From Adiantum capillus-veneris (lineage: Eukaryota > Streptophyta > Polypodiopsida > Polypodiales > Pteridaceae), in NCBI GenBank assembly GCA_014529385.2, contig CM043969.1:29406946-29470945 (forward strand): 64,000 nucleotides of DNA, read 5' to 3'. The position numbers and the translations under genes are program-made. The notes below the pieces were generated by a model, which worked only from the letters and a program-made list of their open reading frames with translations, did no database searches and had not been told where the DNA came from. Shown here in pieces: positions 1 to 9,754 of the stretch (the first letter of the stretch is position 1; every line of letters begins with the position of its first letter).

Positions 1-261
1 AGACAACAGAAACACTCATGGATTGGAGGGGTTTTTCGCGGCAACAAAATTGCCCAGAAAGTGTAGTGCTGACAGCCAGAAGCAAAAACACTGGGATGAT
101 ATGAAAAAACACCAAGTGGAGGGGGTCTTCCGCGATGAAAATGCTCTAATTTCCATTGCATGCCTGGCTCATGCAAAAACGTTGTGATCCCTTGGGAGGA
201 GAACTTGTTGCTGAAGGAGATGTGCCCCAAACTCTAGTGACTGATACCATGTAAGAGTGCA
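1..261 (-). repeat. Fragment of an older minus-strand LTR element (primer-site/LTR edge)
   Basis: No convincing coding frame is present. At 241-249 the plus strand reads CTGATACCA, the reverse complement of the start of an initiator-Met tRNA primer site (TGGTATCAG). It is followed at 250 by TGTAAGAGTGCA, which would be the terminal bases of a minus-strand LTR cut off by element K at 262. This PBS/LTR arrangement is common in Ty1/copia elements. The reading is an inference from a short match, and no partner LTR is in the window. Confidence 0.35.
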
Positions 262-1463
262 CGTTGGTGCAGCCAAAGTCGGTCCGAGCTAGGAAATGGT
301 CTGTGCCAGGCAGAGGCAGTAGTCGAGTGCAGTGCAGAAGGCTAGGGCAAGTACAAAAGCCCTAGGCAACCAAAGGGTAGCGGAAGTGTATGCTAGATGT
401 GGTTTTTTAGGCCAAAAGTGCTGCGGGATGGTTTAGATAGGATGGCAAATGAAGGTCCAAAATGCCAAGTCAATGTCCTCGAATGTAGTGCTCAGTGTGC
501 TTTAGAAGCCGGTTCAGACGGCTCGTCAAACGGAGCCCCGATGCTCAAGATATTGCAGTTTAAAGGAAGAGTGTGTAGCAGATCCCCGATGGACACGGCA
601 GTTGGGGACAAGTGGCCCGGGCTGATGTCAATTTATACATGTGTAGTGCTCGAGTTATGGAGCGTGCCTCTCTTCTCGGATTGCAAATTGGAGCTCTGGA
701 TAGTAAGATATGGTCAGTTGAATTTTTTCCGGGGGTCGGGTCTGAGCTCATTTGACCGCACTGGAAAATGCGCCATCTGGCATTGTTTTGGCCTCGCTAA
801 GGTTCTTGGTGGTAGTGTGCACCGTGTGGAGTAAGCACAAATCGATGGCATGTCAAACGGACACTTGGTCAGCAGGATACGATAAGATTAAATTGGGGGC
901 ATTTGGCAGTTGAGTGCATGCATATGCATTTCTGTTTTTTTGACAGCCTCGGAAAGCGAGCTCAGAAGGATTGGAGTGCGAGGAGATTTTCCCATCCCCG
1001 GGACCGATACGATAAAGTTTCGGCATGGCTTAGCGGCACGGAATTCTGACCAAGGAGCAGATTATAGAGGCCGGGAGAAGAAGGCCAGAAGAGGGGTTTT
1101 TTTATATAGAATTTTTTGGAGGTTTTTTGGAGCTTGAGGGCCTTGGAAGGTGGGGCTGCCACGTGGCCCCAGTTAAACCCATATGCGCAGGTGAAAGTGT
1201 GTTTGGCAGTGCATAAAGGCCAAGCCATTGGGCCTTTTGAGAATGTGTGGTGGAAAGTGGGGAGCATGAGCTCCGTGAGCTCTTGGCCATGGCGGGAGTG
1301 CTGCGTGAGCCAGTGGCAGCGCTGTCCGCGGTGGTTTTGGAGGCGAGGTGAGGCGAGGCAGCGCCATGGGCGGCGCGCCCACGTGGTGATGTGGCATACC
1401 CGTGGGGGATCCGATCCCGCGACCCTCGAGGCCCCAAGTTTTTTAAGGATAAGCTTCTGAGCC

Positions 1464-1483
1464 CATTAGCGACATCGCTAATG
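1464..1483. promoter_or_regulatory. Inverted-repeat (hairpin) site 1 in element K LTR
   Basis: The 20 bases CATTAGCGACATCGCTAATG form perfect 9-bp arms around a 2-base centre, with further imperfect GAGC pairing outside. The same core recurs at 1741-1770 in this LTR and at 5785-5804 in the 3' LTR. It lies about 430 bp upstream of the TATA box, so it could be a dimeric protein binding site or an RNA stem. The function is unknown. Confidence 0.6.
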
Positions 1484-1740
1484 CTCGGGTTCTAGAGGTA
1501 GGGGGTGTTTCCCGCTGAGGAGAGGCCCGAAGGAGGCCATAGGATTAGGTGCAAGAGAAGTGAGTCCCACAGCACTGGCAGTGAGCAAAAGAGAGAAAGG
1601 GTGCAAGGCCAAGCCAAGGCCGGCCAAAGTGAAGACCAAGTGGGTAGAGCAAAATGTAAGGGCAAGAGGCCAAGCAGAGGAGGTGCAAAGTTGAGCCTAA
1701 AGAGGGGTAAAAAATGAAAAAAAAAAGAATAAAAAGGCTA

Positions 1741-1770
1741 GGGGGCAATAGCGACATCGCTAATGCCCCC
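1741..1770. promoter_or_regulatory. Inverted-repeat (hairpin) site 2 in element K LTR
   Basis: Arms of 14 bp (GGGGGCAATAGCGA and TCGCTAATGCCCCC) pair with one mismatch around a CA centre. The core repeats site 1 but the flanking G/C arms differ, so the dyad, not just copied sequence, seems to be kept. It lies about 125 bp upstream of the TATA box at 1895. The corresponding part of the 3' LTR is missing. Confidence 0.6.
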
Positions 1771-1894
1771 CAGTGCAAAAGAGAGAAAAAGAGAGCAGAT
1801 GGAATAAGGCGTTTCCCCCCTTCCCAAAAGATACCAAAAATGGGTGCCATATGGACCAATTGAAGAGCAATTTCCCCAAATTGAAGAATCCCCC

Positions 1895-1903
1895 CTATAA
1901 AAG
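1895..1903 (+). promoter_or_regulatory. TATA box of element K LTR
   Basis: CTATAAAAG follows a C-run, and a T-rich stretch (about 1930-1950) lies where transcription would begin. The context is typical of an LTR U3/R border. It shows that the LTR extends well beyond the point where the 3' copy is truncated. Confidence 0.55.
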
Positions 1904-2566
1904 TAAAAAATTAACCAAATTAGGGGATTCTTCTTAGCTTTTTTCTTGGCTTTTGGAGGTCGTTTGAAGCCTGCAAAGTGGAGCTGTTGGACAGAGGAGT
2001 GTGCTTGTCAAGCCCTTTGCATTTTTCTTGTGTAAATGGCCATGGTGATGGCAGTGTGAGTCTGTACAGGTGCTTTATGGAGTGCAATAGAGTCGTTGTT
2101 GCCTCCCGTGCTGTTGTTTCCCCTTCCCCCCTTCTCTTTCTCCTGCTTTCATGTTTCTCCTTGGTGCCGCCTATGTGGAAGTGTGTGCCCCCCCGGACCG
2201 ATGCTGTTTTGAGTGAGAGAGTGAGATTGAGTGGCTGTGTGCGTGTGTAAGGGTGGAGACAAGCAGTGGTAGTAGGTGTGCCTTGTGTGGTGGATTTGTG
2301 GAGTGTGTGAGCAGTGGAAATTGAGCAGGCGGTGGTCTGCTATTGTAAAGTGTTTCTTTGAAGGTGTTTTCTGAGAGGATAGGGGTGCTATGGATACCCT
2401 GAGCTATAGAGAGGCCTTTGTGTTGGTGCCGGGCGTATTCCCCCATTCCCCCTCTCCATCTTCTGGTGCCCCCACTGAGGAGTATGTTGATGCTCCTAGT
2501 TGAAGTTGAAGCAGTGATTTTGGTGATACCAAACGTGCGACCTTTGAAGAGCAGGTGTTCCTAGTG

Positions 2567-4337
2567 ATGGCTTGGGCAGGATTTCCCATTTTCACTGGGG
2601 TTGAAGATGCGGAAACTTGGCTCCAAGACTATGGGTTGTAAGTGTTGGAAAGCGGTTTATTGAGAGAAGATGGTGCGGTATATGTGTTCCCGCTCCTGGT
2701 TCGTGGTAAAGCGAGGCTATGGTTCGATAGCCTTGGGGAAGAAAAAAGAGCAGATTGTGAAGCCCTAGAGGCGGCTTTTCGAAGCAGATTTGTTGCGGAT
2801 GTGCAGCTGGATGAAGTAAAACGAAAGCTGGACGGATTGAAGCAAAGCTTGGAGGGAGATTTTCAAGCGTTCGAGTGGGAGTTCGAAGCCCTTTGGAGGA
2901 AATTGATCAAGGTAACTGCTGCAAAAATGCCAGTTTTTTGAAATTGTGTAAATTCATGGATTGCCTGCATGAGGAAGTGCGAGATAAGGTGGAGATAGAT
3001 GACCCGATGTCGTATGAAGAGGCGGTAGCTCTAGCGAGAGGGCGAACCAAGAATATTTTGAAGAAGCGCGACGCTAGGCAAGGTTTGCCAAATGCAGTGA
3101 TGCCAAGGCAGTGTGATGTGGTGGTAGAGGAGCCGCAAGTGGTGCAAAGAGAAGTGTAGGTGCGAGAAGAACCAGGGGTTCTTTGGCTACAAAGAGACAG
3201 AATGGTTCCTATGCCAAAGATGCCGGCTAGAGCGGTTCCAATTATGGGGGATGTGCAAGTGGTTCCTGAGTGGACAAAGGATGAGTTTCCAAATTCAAGT
3301 GTTCCTGTTGAAGCTCCATTGAAGTGCGTAAAAGAGCAAGGAGTGCGGTTTGCAGACGAGGTTGAAGCGGTGAAGCTAGAGGAGGTTCCTGAGCTTGAAA
3401 CCAAAGAGGAGACTGGACCGAGTGATGATAGCTCTATGGACGCAGATACGAGTTGGGAGACCGAGTCATCCCAATCTAGGTCTGATGAGTTTGACCTCTT
3501 ACATGTGAGTGGAGAGGCAGTGAATATGTGCGAGGAGCAGCATGAAGTGCAAACCGAGGTGCTTAGTGAAGACCGAATGGAGCACTCTAGGTCTACGAGT
3601 AGTGAAGAGCAGGTAAAGCTGGTGTGCAGTGCCATGCTAATGACCATGTTGATGAAAATAGCAGTAGAATATGCCATAGTGGTGTAGCAGGTGCAAAATT
3701 TTGCTAAAAGGTGTGAAGCAATTGTACCCATGGGAGAGGACAAGGATAATGTGATAGAGAACGAGTTTCTCTCTTCCTTGGCAAAGATTGAGGATGCATC
3801 AGTAGAAGAGCAGGTGCAGCGGACAAGCAAGCGGTGCTTATCGACCTTGAAGGGCCAATTGACGAGGAGGAGCTCGATGATGCTGGAATTGAGTTCATGG
3901 TAGGTGAGAAGGACGGTGTGGAGTCAAAGTTAGAGGTGCTTCCTATGCAGTTGGTGCCCTCTATGACAGGTGATGCGGACTCCAAGGCGGTGTCCAAGCT
4001 TTGTAAGGAGGTCTATGAGTGGTGGTTAAAGGGAATGCTAATCAAGGTAGATGTGCAGTGTGCTGTCGAGCAGGTGCAGGATCTGCTAGACGAGGATCTA
4101 GCCTTACATGGATGGGAGGGTGGGTTAGGTACGTCACCAATGTTGATTGGACAGGATGGGGAGCACGAAGGTGCTCTATTTGGTGTTCTTCGAAGTGCTT
4201 TGTTGCAAGTAGGCAGTTTGCTAAGGAGTGCTGGGAGTGGTAGAAGAATACTGATGGCAGTTTGGATATGCAGTTGGGTGTGTGCCTTGGTGTGGCACTA
4301 TGCAAGGTTGTTGCAGGTGGATGGAGAAGACCAATGA
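2567..4337 (+). pseudogene. Gag-like protein of element K (decayed)
   Basis: An ATG at 2567 opens a frame that reads into a retrotransposon Gag capsid core. Key features are WLQDYGL before an in-frame TAA at 2639-2641, then FPLLVRGKARLWFDSL and an FxSRF motif near 2790. A frameshift near 2935 moves to the next frame, which continues to 3903 through TAG stops at 3157 and 3685. This part includes YEEAVALARG, then a long Glu/Ser-rich acidic stretch. A second frameshift near 3835 continues the acidic protein to 4337. No zinc knuckle, protease or RT is visible. The capsid core (WF, FxxRF spacing) is typical of Ty3/gypsy Gag; the acidic tail matches nothing I recognise. Confidence 0.6.
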
Positions 4338-4529
4338 AAGGTATTTGACCTAGGAGGTTGATGACAGGTAAAGCAGGGGGTTGGGCAACCCGCATGAGCA
4401 AAGACAGCGGGTAGCAGGTGCCAGTTTTGTACATATGTTAGGTGTTTTTGCAGTGTACAAAGAGTCTGTTTTTGGTGTGCAGTTTTTTAGTGCAATAAGG
4501 CCATGTGTGGTTGAACATAAATGTTCAAC

Positions 4530-4543
4530 GAGGGGGTGGGCAA
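4530..4543 (+). other. Polypurine tract of element K
   Basis: GAGGGGGTGGGCAA abuts the 3' LTR that starts TGATGG at 4544. This is the plus-strand primer position for LTR elements and supports the plus orientation. Confidence 0.65.
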
Positions 4544-5937
4544 TGATGGTGCATCCAAAGTTGGTCCGAGCTAGGAAATGGCCTATGCCAGGCAGAGGCA
4601 ACAGTCGAGTGCAGTGTAGAAGGCTAGGGCAGGTACGAAAGCCCTAGGCAACCAAAGGGTAGCGGAAGTGTATGCTAGATGTGGTTTTTTAGGCCAAAAG
4701 TGTTGCGGGATGGTCTTGATAGGATGGAAAATGAAGGTGTCCGAAATGCCAAATCACTGTCCTAGAATGTAGTGCTCAGTGTGCTTTAGAAGCCGGTCCA
4801 GACGGCTCGTCAAACGGAGCCCTGATGCTCAAGATATTGCAGTTTAAAGGAAGAGTGTGTAGCAGATCCCCGATGGACAGGGTAGCTGGGGACAGGTGGC
4901 CCAGGCTGATGTCAAAATATACATGTGTAGTGCTCGAGTTATAGAGCGTGCCTGTCTTCTCGGATTGCGAATCGGAGCTCTAGATAGTAAGATATGGTCA
5001 GTTGAATTTTTTCTGGGGGCCGGGTCTGAGCTCATTTGACCGCACTGGAAAATGCGCCATCTGGCATTGTTTCGGCCTCGCCAAGGTTCTTGGTGGTAGT
5101 GTGCACCATGTGGAGTTAACAAAAATCGACGGCATGTCAAATGGACACTTGGTCAGTAGGATACGACAATATTAAATTGGGAGCATTTGGCGATTGAGTA
5201 CATGCAGATGCATTTCTGTTTTTTTGACGGCCTCGGAAAGCGAGCTCAAAAGGAATAGAGTGCGGGGATATTTTCCCATCCCTGGGACCGATACGGTAAA
5301 GTTTCGGCATGGCTTAGGAGTTCTGACCAAGGAGCAGATTATAGAGGCCGGGAGAAGAAGGCCAGAAGAGGGGTTTTTTATATAAATTTGTTTGGAGGTT
5401 TTTTGGAGCTTGAGGGCCTTGGAAGGTGGGGCTGCCATGTGGCCCCAATTAAACCCATATGCGTAGGTGGGAGTGTGTTTGGCAGTGGCATAAAGGCCAG
5501 GCCATTGGGCCTTTTGAGAATGTGTGGTGGAAAGTGGGGAGCGTGAGCTCCGTGAGCTCTTGGCCATGGCGGGAGCGCTGGGCGCTGCGTGAGCTAGTGG
5601 TGGCACTGTCCGCGGCGATTTTGGAGGCGAGGCAAGGCGAGGCGGCACCATGGGCGACGTGCCCGCATGGGGAAGAAGGCTGGGCCGAGTGAGGCAACCG
5701 GTAGTGGTGACGTGGCATACACATGGGGGATCCGATCCCGCGACCCTTGAGGCTCCAAGTTTTTTGAGGATAAGCTTCCGAGCCCATTAGCGACATCGCT
5801 AATGCTCGGGTTCTAGAGGCAAGGGGTGTTTCCCGCTGAGGAGAAGGCGGCCATAGGATTAGGTGCAAGAGAAGCGAGTCCCACAGCACTGGCAGTGAGA
5901 AAAAGAGAGAAAGGGTGCAAGGCCAAGCCAAGGCCGG
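4544..5937 (+). repeat. Element K 3' LTR, truncated
   Basis: It aligns with 262 to about 1625 with scattered substitutions and small indels, more than 90% identical by eye. It ends abruptly at 5937/5938 within GGCCAAGCCAAGGCCGG, after which the sequence is unrelated. The TATA region and the rest of the LTR are missing, so a later deletion or insertion removed about 750 bp. Confidence 0.75.
5785..5804. promoter_or_regulatory. Hairpin site 1, copy in K 3' LTR
   Basis: The 20-base core is identical to 1464-1483, with a slightly better outer stem (CCGAGC / GCTCGG). The dyad is intact between the two LTRs although nearby bases differ. Confidence 0.6.
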
Positions 5938-6058
5938 CTGTACCTATTGTCAACAAAGTTTGTGATTAGCAATTTCAATTCTCATCTTGGCCACACACCA
6001 TTGTGAGTTGGGTGGAAACACTTCCTGCACCTACTCATCATAGGGTTTCCAGAAGCAA

Positions 6059-6061
<3 letters not shown>

Positions 6062-6109
<48 letters not shown>

Positions 6110-6114
6110 GAGAG
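6062..6114. repeat. (GA)n microsatellite
   Basis: An almost pure GA repeat of about 53 bp with one GC interruption. Open frames across it are low-complexity artefacts. Confidence 0.95.
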
Positions 6115-6297
6115 ATTTTCCTCTCAAAATTGAAAACCTTACCTCCAACAATCTTTGCACTTGAGGATGGTGGTGGTACTACTGGATGTGGATGTGGTGG
6201 TGGGCAGCCTTGTTGCCTTGCTGAGAAGGGGTAGAGTCTTTTTTTGTGCAATCTACATCATATGAATTTCCTTAGAGTCATCAAAGATAGACAAGAC

Positions 6298-6298
<1 letters not shown>

Positions 6299-6347
<49 letters not shown>
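6299..6347. repeat. (GA)n microsatellite
   Basis: A pure GA repeat of about 49 bp grading into a G-rich stretch (GGGGGTGGGGGG). Confidence 0.95.
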
Positions 6348-6350
<3 letters not shown>

Positions 6351-6427
6351 GTGGGGGGTTCACATGTAAACATAGGGTTTGGACTCTGACGTCTTTGTTT
6401 ATTGCATGCACAATGAGAGATAATTAT

Positions 6428-6440
6428 GGGGGGGGGGGGG
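6428..6440. repeat. Poly-G tract
   Basis: A run of 13 G. Length calls in such runs are error prone. Confidence 0.85.
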
Positions 6441-6679
6441 TACCAAAAAGTAAGGAGCAAAATATTAATGAATTTTATGAAGATTCTCCCTTTCACAAAA
6501 GGTGGGGAGACAAACATGCAATAGTTCTTTCAATTCACAAAAGGTGGGAAGACAAACATGCAATAGTTCTTTCAATGAGGATAGTGATATTGGTCAACAA
6601 ATAGGTGATGGTCTCAATTAGAAGCACCCAAAAAATATTCACAATATTTGGCTAATAAAGTTGTCCCATGAGCAAAGAA

Positions 6680-6792
6680 TTGAAAAATACTAAGGTCTAC
6701 TATAATTAAACAAACAATTGAAAATAATAAGGTCTGCTATAATTAAGCAAACATTTGAAAAATACTAAGGTCTACTATAATTAAGCAAAGAG
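6680..6792. repeat. 37-38 bp tandem repeat, three copies
   Basis: Three AT-rich units start at about 6680, 6718 and 6755, each containing AAGGTCT(A/G)CTATAATTAA. A half unit precedes the array (AGCAAAGAA). The copies differ by a few substitutions. Confidence 0.8.
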
Positions 6793-6824
6793 TTGACAAA
6801 TATTCAAATATAGTGCAAAAGTGA

Positions 6825-6859
6825 GGGGGGGGGGGGGGGGGGGGGGGGGTGGGGGGGGG
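6825..6859. repeat. Poly-G tract with one T
   Basis: 35 bases, all G except T at 6850. It could form a G-quadruplex on the plus strand. It may also be a sequencing or assembly trouble spot. Confidence 0.85.
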
Positions 6860-7149
6860 CTGCAAGGTCGAGCGCTAATGCACATGAAATCCTGTAGACA
6901 TGTCAATGACGTTAGGGAAAATCGATTTTCATAAACTCACAAATTTTTTTTGGGCAATGGAAAAGCTACGAGGCTTCTTTTACTTGCTAGCAAAAAACAC
7001 AAGAAAGAACAAGCTCAAGAGTTATCCAATGTCAGGCTTGCTAGTACCTACCTTTTGCTTTGCATATCCATTCTTAAATTTAATCACCATCTTTAGGAGG
7101 TCTAGGGCCAATTTATTTAGTCTCAAGTGAAGATATGAGCTCTTAGATA

Positions 7150-7367
7150 TGTGTATATGCTTTGCTGTACGTATCGAAGCTGGGAACTTGCCTGTGCACT
7201 GCGAGCCTCAAAGGGCTGCAAACACACAACTAGAAGAGCCTAGCAAACTCAAAGGGGCAGGGATGTGTCACTCACCACTCAATGCTTCCGTGGTGAAGGA
7301 TCCTGTGCTACGAAGAAGAAGGATCCGCCGTCGATGTCGTGCTCAACCGCCTCGCCGCCGCAATGAT

Positions 7368-7406
<39 letters not shown>

Positions 7407-7451
7407 ACACACACACACACACACACACTCTCTCTCTCTCTCTCTCTCAAG

Positions 7452-7518
<67 letters not shown>

Positions 7519-7810
7519 GTGAGCACACAAAGGAGAAGGAGACAGAGATGGAGCCAGAGCACTTCTTAGCTTACACCTCAGAGAATGAGGATTTTTAGGT
7601 CAAATGGACCTTTTATAAGAGTTCGACCCATTCACACATGGGCGCTCACAGTGGCCGATCGTTGCAAAACTACTATAAAAATAAGATAAGTGGTGCATCC
7701 CTCATCTACAATCACCAACACATCTATTGGACCAACAAGCCATTCCATGATTCAATCAACTAAATAATATGCATCCGTCAAAAGTGATAGGGTGTCTGTG
7801 AGGGTTAACA
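7150..7810 (-). repeat. LTR of element F with internal microsatellite
   Basis: It matches the C LTRs across most of its length: GTGTCACTCACC, a GAAGAAGAAGGA segment, and the terminal GGGTTAACA at 7802-7810. The outer end begins TGT near 7150-7152. It is longer than the C LTRs (470 and 581 bp), largely because of expanded CT and CA repeats in the middle. Confidence 0.75.
7371..7516. repeat. Compound (CT)n(CA)n(CT)n(CA)n microsatellite in LTR F
   Basis: CT 7371-7403, CA about 7404-7429, CT about 7429-7448, then CA about 7456-7516. It sits where the right LTR of C also has a short CT run followed by ACACAC (44516-44547), so it grew from an LTR-borne seed. Long frames reading through it on both strands are artefacts. 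Confidence 0.9.
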
Positions 7811-7823
7811 TGCCCCCCTTCTT
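7811..7823 (-). other. Polypurine tract of F (reverse complement)
   Basis: TGCCCCCCTTCTT directly follows the LTR end. On the minus strand it reads AAGAAGGGGGGCA, matching the equivalent tract of C at 31574. Confidence 0.65.
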
Positions 7824-9182
7824 GATGTAGATTCCGTCCTCGAAAGCTATTGAGATGAAGGCCGTTCATTGAGGTGGAAGAGCATCCGAAATTGAATGTC
7901 CCTAGCCTTCTTCAGTCATTGCAAAAATCAACCAAAATTGGCACAGTAACTGCATTCTCATATACAATTTAAAAGCATATACAGTTATAGGCACACAAAT
8001 TGATTGGTAACAGAATATTAAATAATTTGTCAGCAGAAAACATTAAACTATAATATAATGAAACGCATAAACAGGTATAAAGGTAAAAAACTAAACAAGT
8101 ATGGGGTCGCTAATTTAACGATCGAAAGGCACTAGAGGTCAACTATTAACACCATGAGCAAGCTTCTCAATTTTCTCTGGTCAATTAAGCTGTTGAATCA
8201 CGAGAGCCATGTATTTCGTGTCCGAGGACTGACTAGAGGCTATACCTAGAAGACCTTGTAGTTAAGCTATGATAAAAGGAATTGCTCATGAAATCATCCC
8301 TTGATTTATTATCTTCTTTGACCCCCCAAAGTCTTTTCACATTGATTCAATTTTGATATGTGTGCTTATTTTGTATGCCTTTGATTTTTTTTTCTTTTTG
8401 AGGAAAAACGCCCACACTTGGAACCTCTGGGACTCTAGTACCATAGGCGAGTGAAGTACCAAATCAAGCTGGGATTTCTCTTCCAGCTTAAGATTTAACA
8501 TTGTGGCACTTTTGATTTTTTGTTTGTTCATTTTCAACATTTTAATTTTGTAACTTTGGGGGGTCATATAACATTGTTACCCTCCCCAGGCTCATCACAC
8601 TAGTAAACTCCCTTTATAATACTTAAGCTAAATGTCAATAGGGATTAAGCCCACTAGAAAGCCCTAGTACATTGCACACAATGCTGCGTAAATCAGATTA
8701 AGAACCTAAAGTAGCCATTGATTATTAGGAAGACATTCCCCATGGTATTAAGAGAAGATATCTAACTCCTAACTTGATCAAACTAGCTTAGTCAGTTGCT
8801 TGATTCTAAAACCTAAACAAGGGATTATGACATAAATTTATATAGAATCTAATGGTTAATATAAGCAAATGTGGGAATATTGTGCTACCAATCACATTTC
8901 AAGTAGACAAACATCGATGCAAAAACGAAGATAAGGGGAAATGCTAATGGTCAAGAAACACCTGTTTGTGTTGATGATTACCCTTGATTTGAAGAGTGAA
9001 CAAGAGAAAGATTCTATGAAGTTCCAAATCCTAACAACAGCAACACGTTCCTGTATACACACTAGGAAACACAAAGAATACCCCTAGGAGACACATCAGG
9101 GGGAAGAGGCACCAACCCTTATTCAACACAATTAAACAACATAAGGAACCCTAACCTAATTATTTGCACTCCCCCTACAGAG
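7824..9182 (-). other. 3' untranslated region of F
   Basis: This non-coding stretch aligns with C 31589-32946: for example the GACCCCCCAAAGT segment, the CCTCCCCAGGCTCATCACAC segment and the AAGGAACCCTAA segment. There are short chance frames only. Its conservation between C and F shows a long (about 1.3 kb) 3' UTR that belongs to the element. Confidence 0.6.
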
Positions 9183-9596
9183 TCAAGGGAACATGATATT
9201 GTAGAGATGAGGAGGTAACCCTAAGGTTAAACTCCTATCGTCATCATCGTCGAGAAAAACAAAATCAGCATCTCTTAGACCATACGTGCCATTCGTGTAA
9301 TCATGTAAATTTTCTTCATCATTAAAGGCACCAATGCTTACTAAGAAGGTCACTAGACGTCTATAGTCATCTTGGTCAAAAGGGTAGGCTTGTGCAATGG
9401 GAGAGATGCTCTCTATGAAGTATGGATCAGTCGTGGTCAAGAGACATATCAGCCAATCTAACTCCTTGAAATTCCTCTCACATGTTAGGGTACCTACCAA
9501 ATCCCATTCGCAGGCAAGCACCGGAAAGACTATGTGAAACACTTGTGAAAAGTAAAGAGGGTACCTCTCACCCAAGGTAGGAGTGGTGACTCTAGT
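9183..9596 (-). pseudogene. Accessory ORF of element F (homologue of the C 140-codon ORF)
   Basis: The frame ends at 9183 and reads GERYPLYFSQVFH, CEWDLVGTL, YPFDQDDYRRLVTFLV and YNIMFP. It is clearly the same protein as 33369-32947 in C and differs mainly by substitutions and one extra Asp. The expected start codon is ATA (near 9604) where C has ATG, so only an internal ATG at 9575 remains. An acidic run (DDDDD) lies near the C terminus. I recognise no domain. Two diverged copies keep the frame, which argues that it was once a real protein. Confidence 0.5.
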
Positions 9597-9754
9597 GTAC
9601 TAGCTATATCTGTACATACAGATAGATGATGGTTAGAGTGCAAATATTATAAGGGTCGTGTCCTTGTGCATAATGTGTTTTTATGATTTTGTGTCATATA
9701 TAGAACTTGTAGGTTTCCAGATTTTTGTTTGGTGGCTCTTGCTCTTTTACTTTT

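Larger units (their letters stand above)
262..2390 (+). repeat. Element K 5' LTR (about 2.1 kb)
   Basis: The left end is set by alignment with the copy at 4544, which begins TGATGGTGCATCC; here it reads CGTTGGTGCAGCC, so the first T appears changed to C. Homology to the right copy runs to about 1625, where the right copy is truncated. The LTR must extend past the TATA box at 1895. Its right end is placed near 2390, where TGGATACCCTGAGC may be a decayed tRNA primer site; this boundary is uncertain by tens of bases. Several open frames in the LTR look like chance reading of GC-rich DNA. Confidence 0.65.
262..5937 (+). mobile_element. Element K: non-autonomous gag-only LTR retrotransposon (TR-GAG type)
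   Basis: Two direct repeats more than 90% identical by eye (262 onward and 4544 onward) flank a roughly 2.15-kb internal region. That region carries only a decayed gag-like reading frame; I see no protease, RT, RNase H or integrase. A purine-rich tract ends directly before the right repeat, which fixes the orientation as plus. The right repeat stops at about 5937, where the left repeat would run on for about 750 more bases, so the 3' LTR is truncated and no target-site duplication can be checked. Such gag-only elements rely on enzymes of other elements (known for TR-GAG elements; inferred here). Confidence 0.75.
5938..7149. other. Unassigned interval with simple repeats
   Basis: About 1.2 kb between the truncated K LTR and fragment F. 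It contains two GA runs, two long G tracts and a three-copy 37-bp tandem repeat, listed separately. A 76-codon frame at 6900-7130 has no recognisable domain. I see no gene, LTR or repeat partner elsewhere in the window. Confidence 0.5.

Noticed and set aside
1102-1460. Three overlapping frames of more than 70 codons on both strands in the K LTR
   Set aside because: GC-rich LTR sequence without stops; the frames are not kept in the 3' LTR copy and show no domain.
7149-7598. Long open frames on both strands across 7.15-7.6 kb
   Set aside because: They read through CT and CA dinucleotide repeats (Leu-Ser and His-Thr runs) inside an LTR; low-complexity artefacts.
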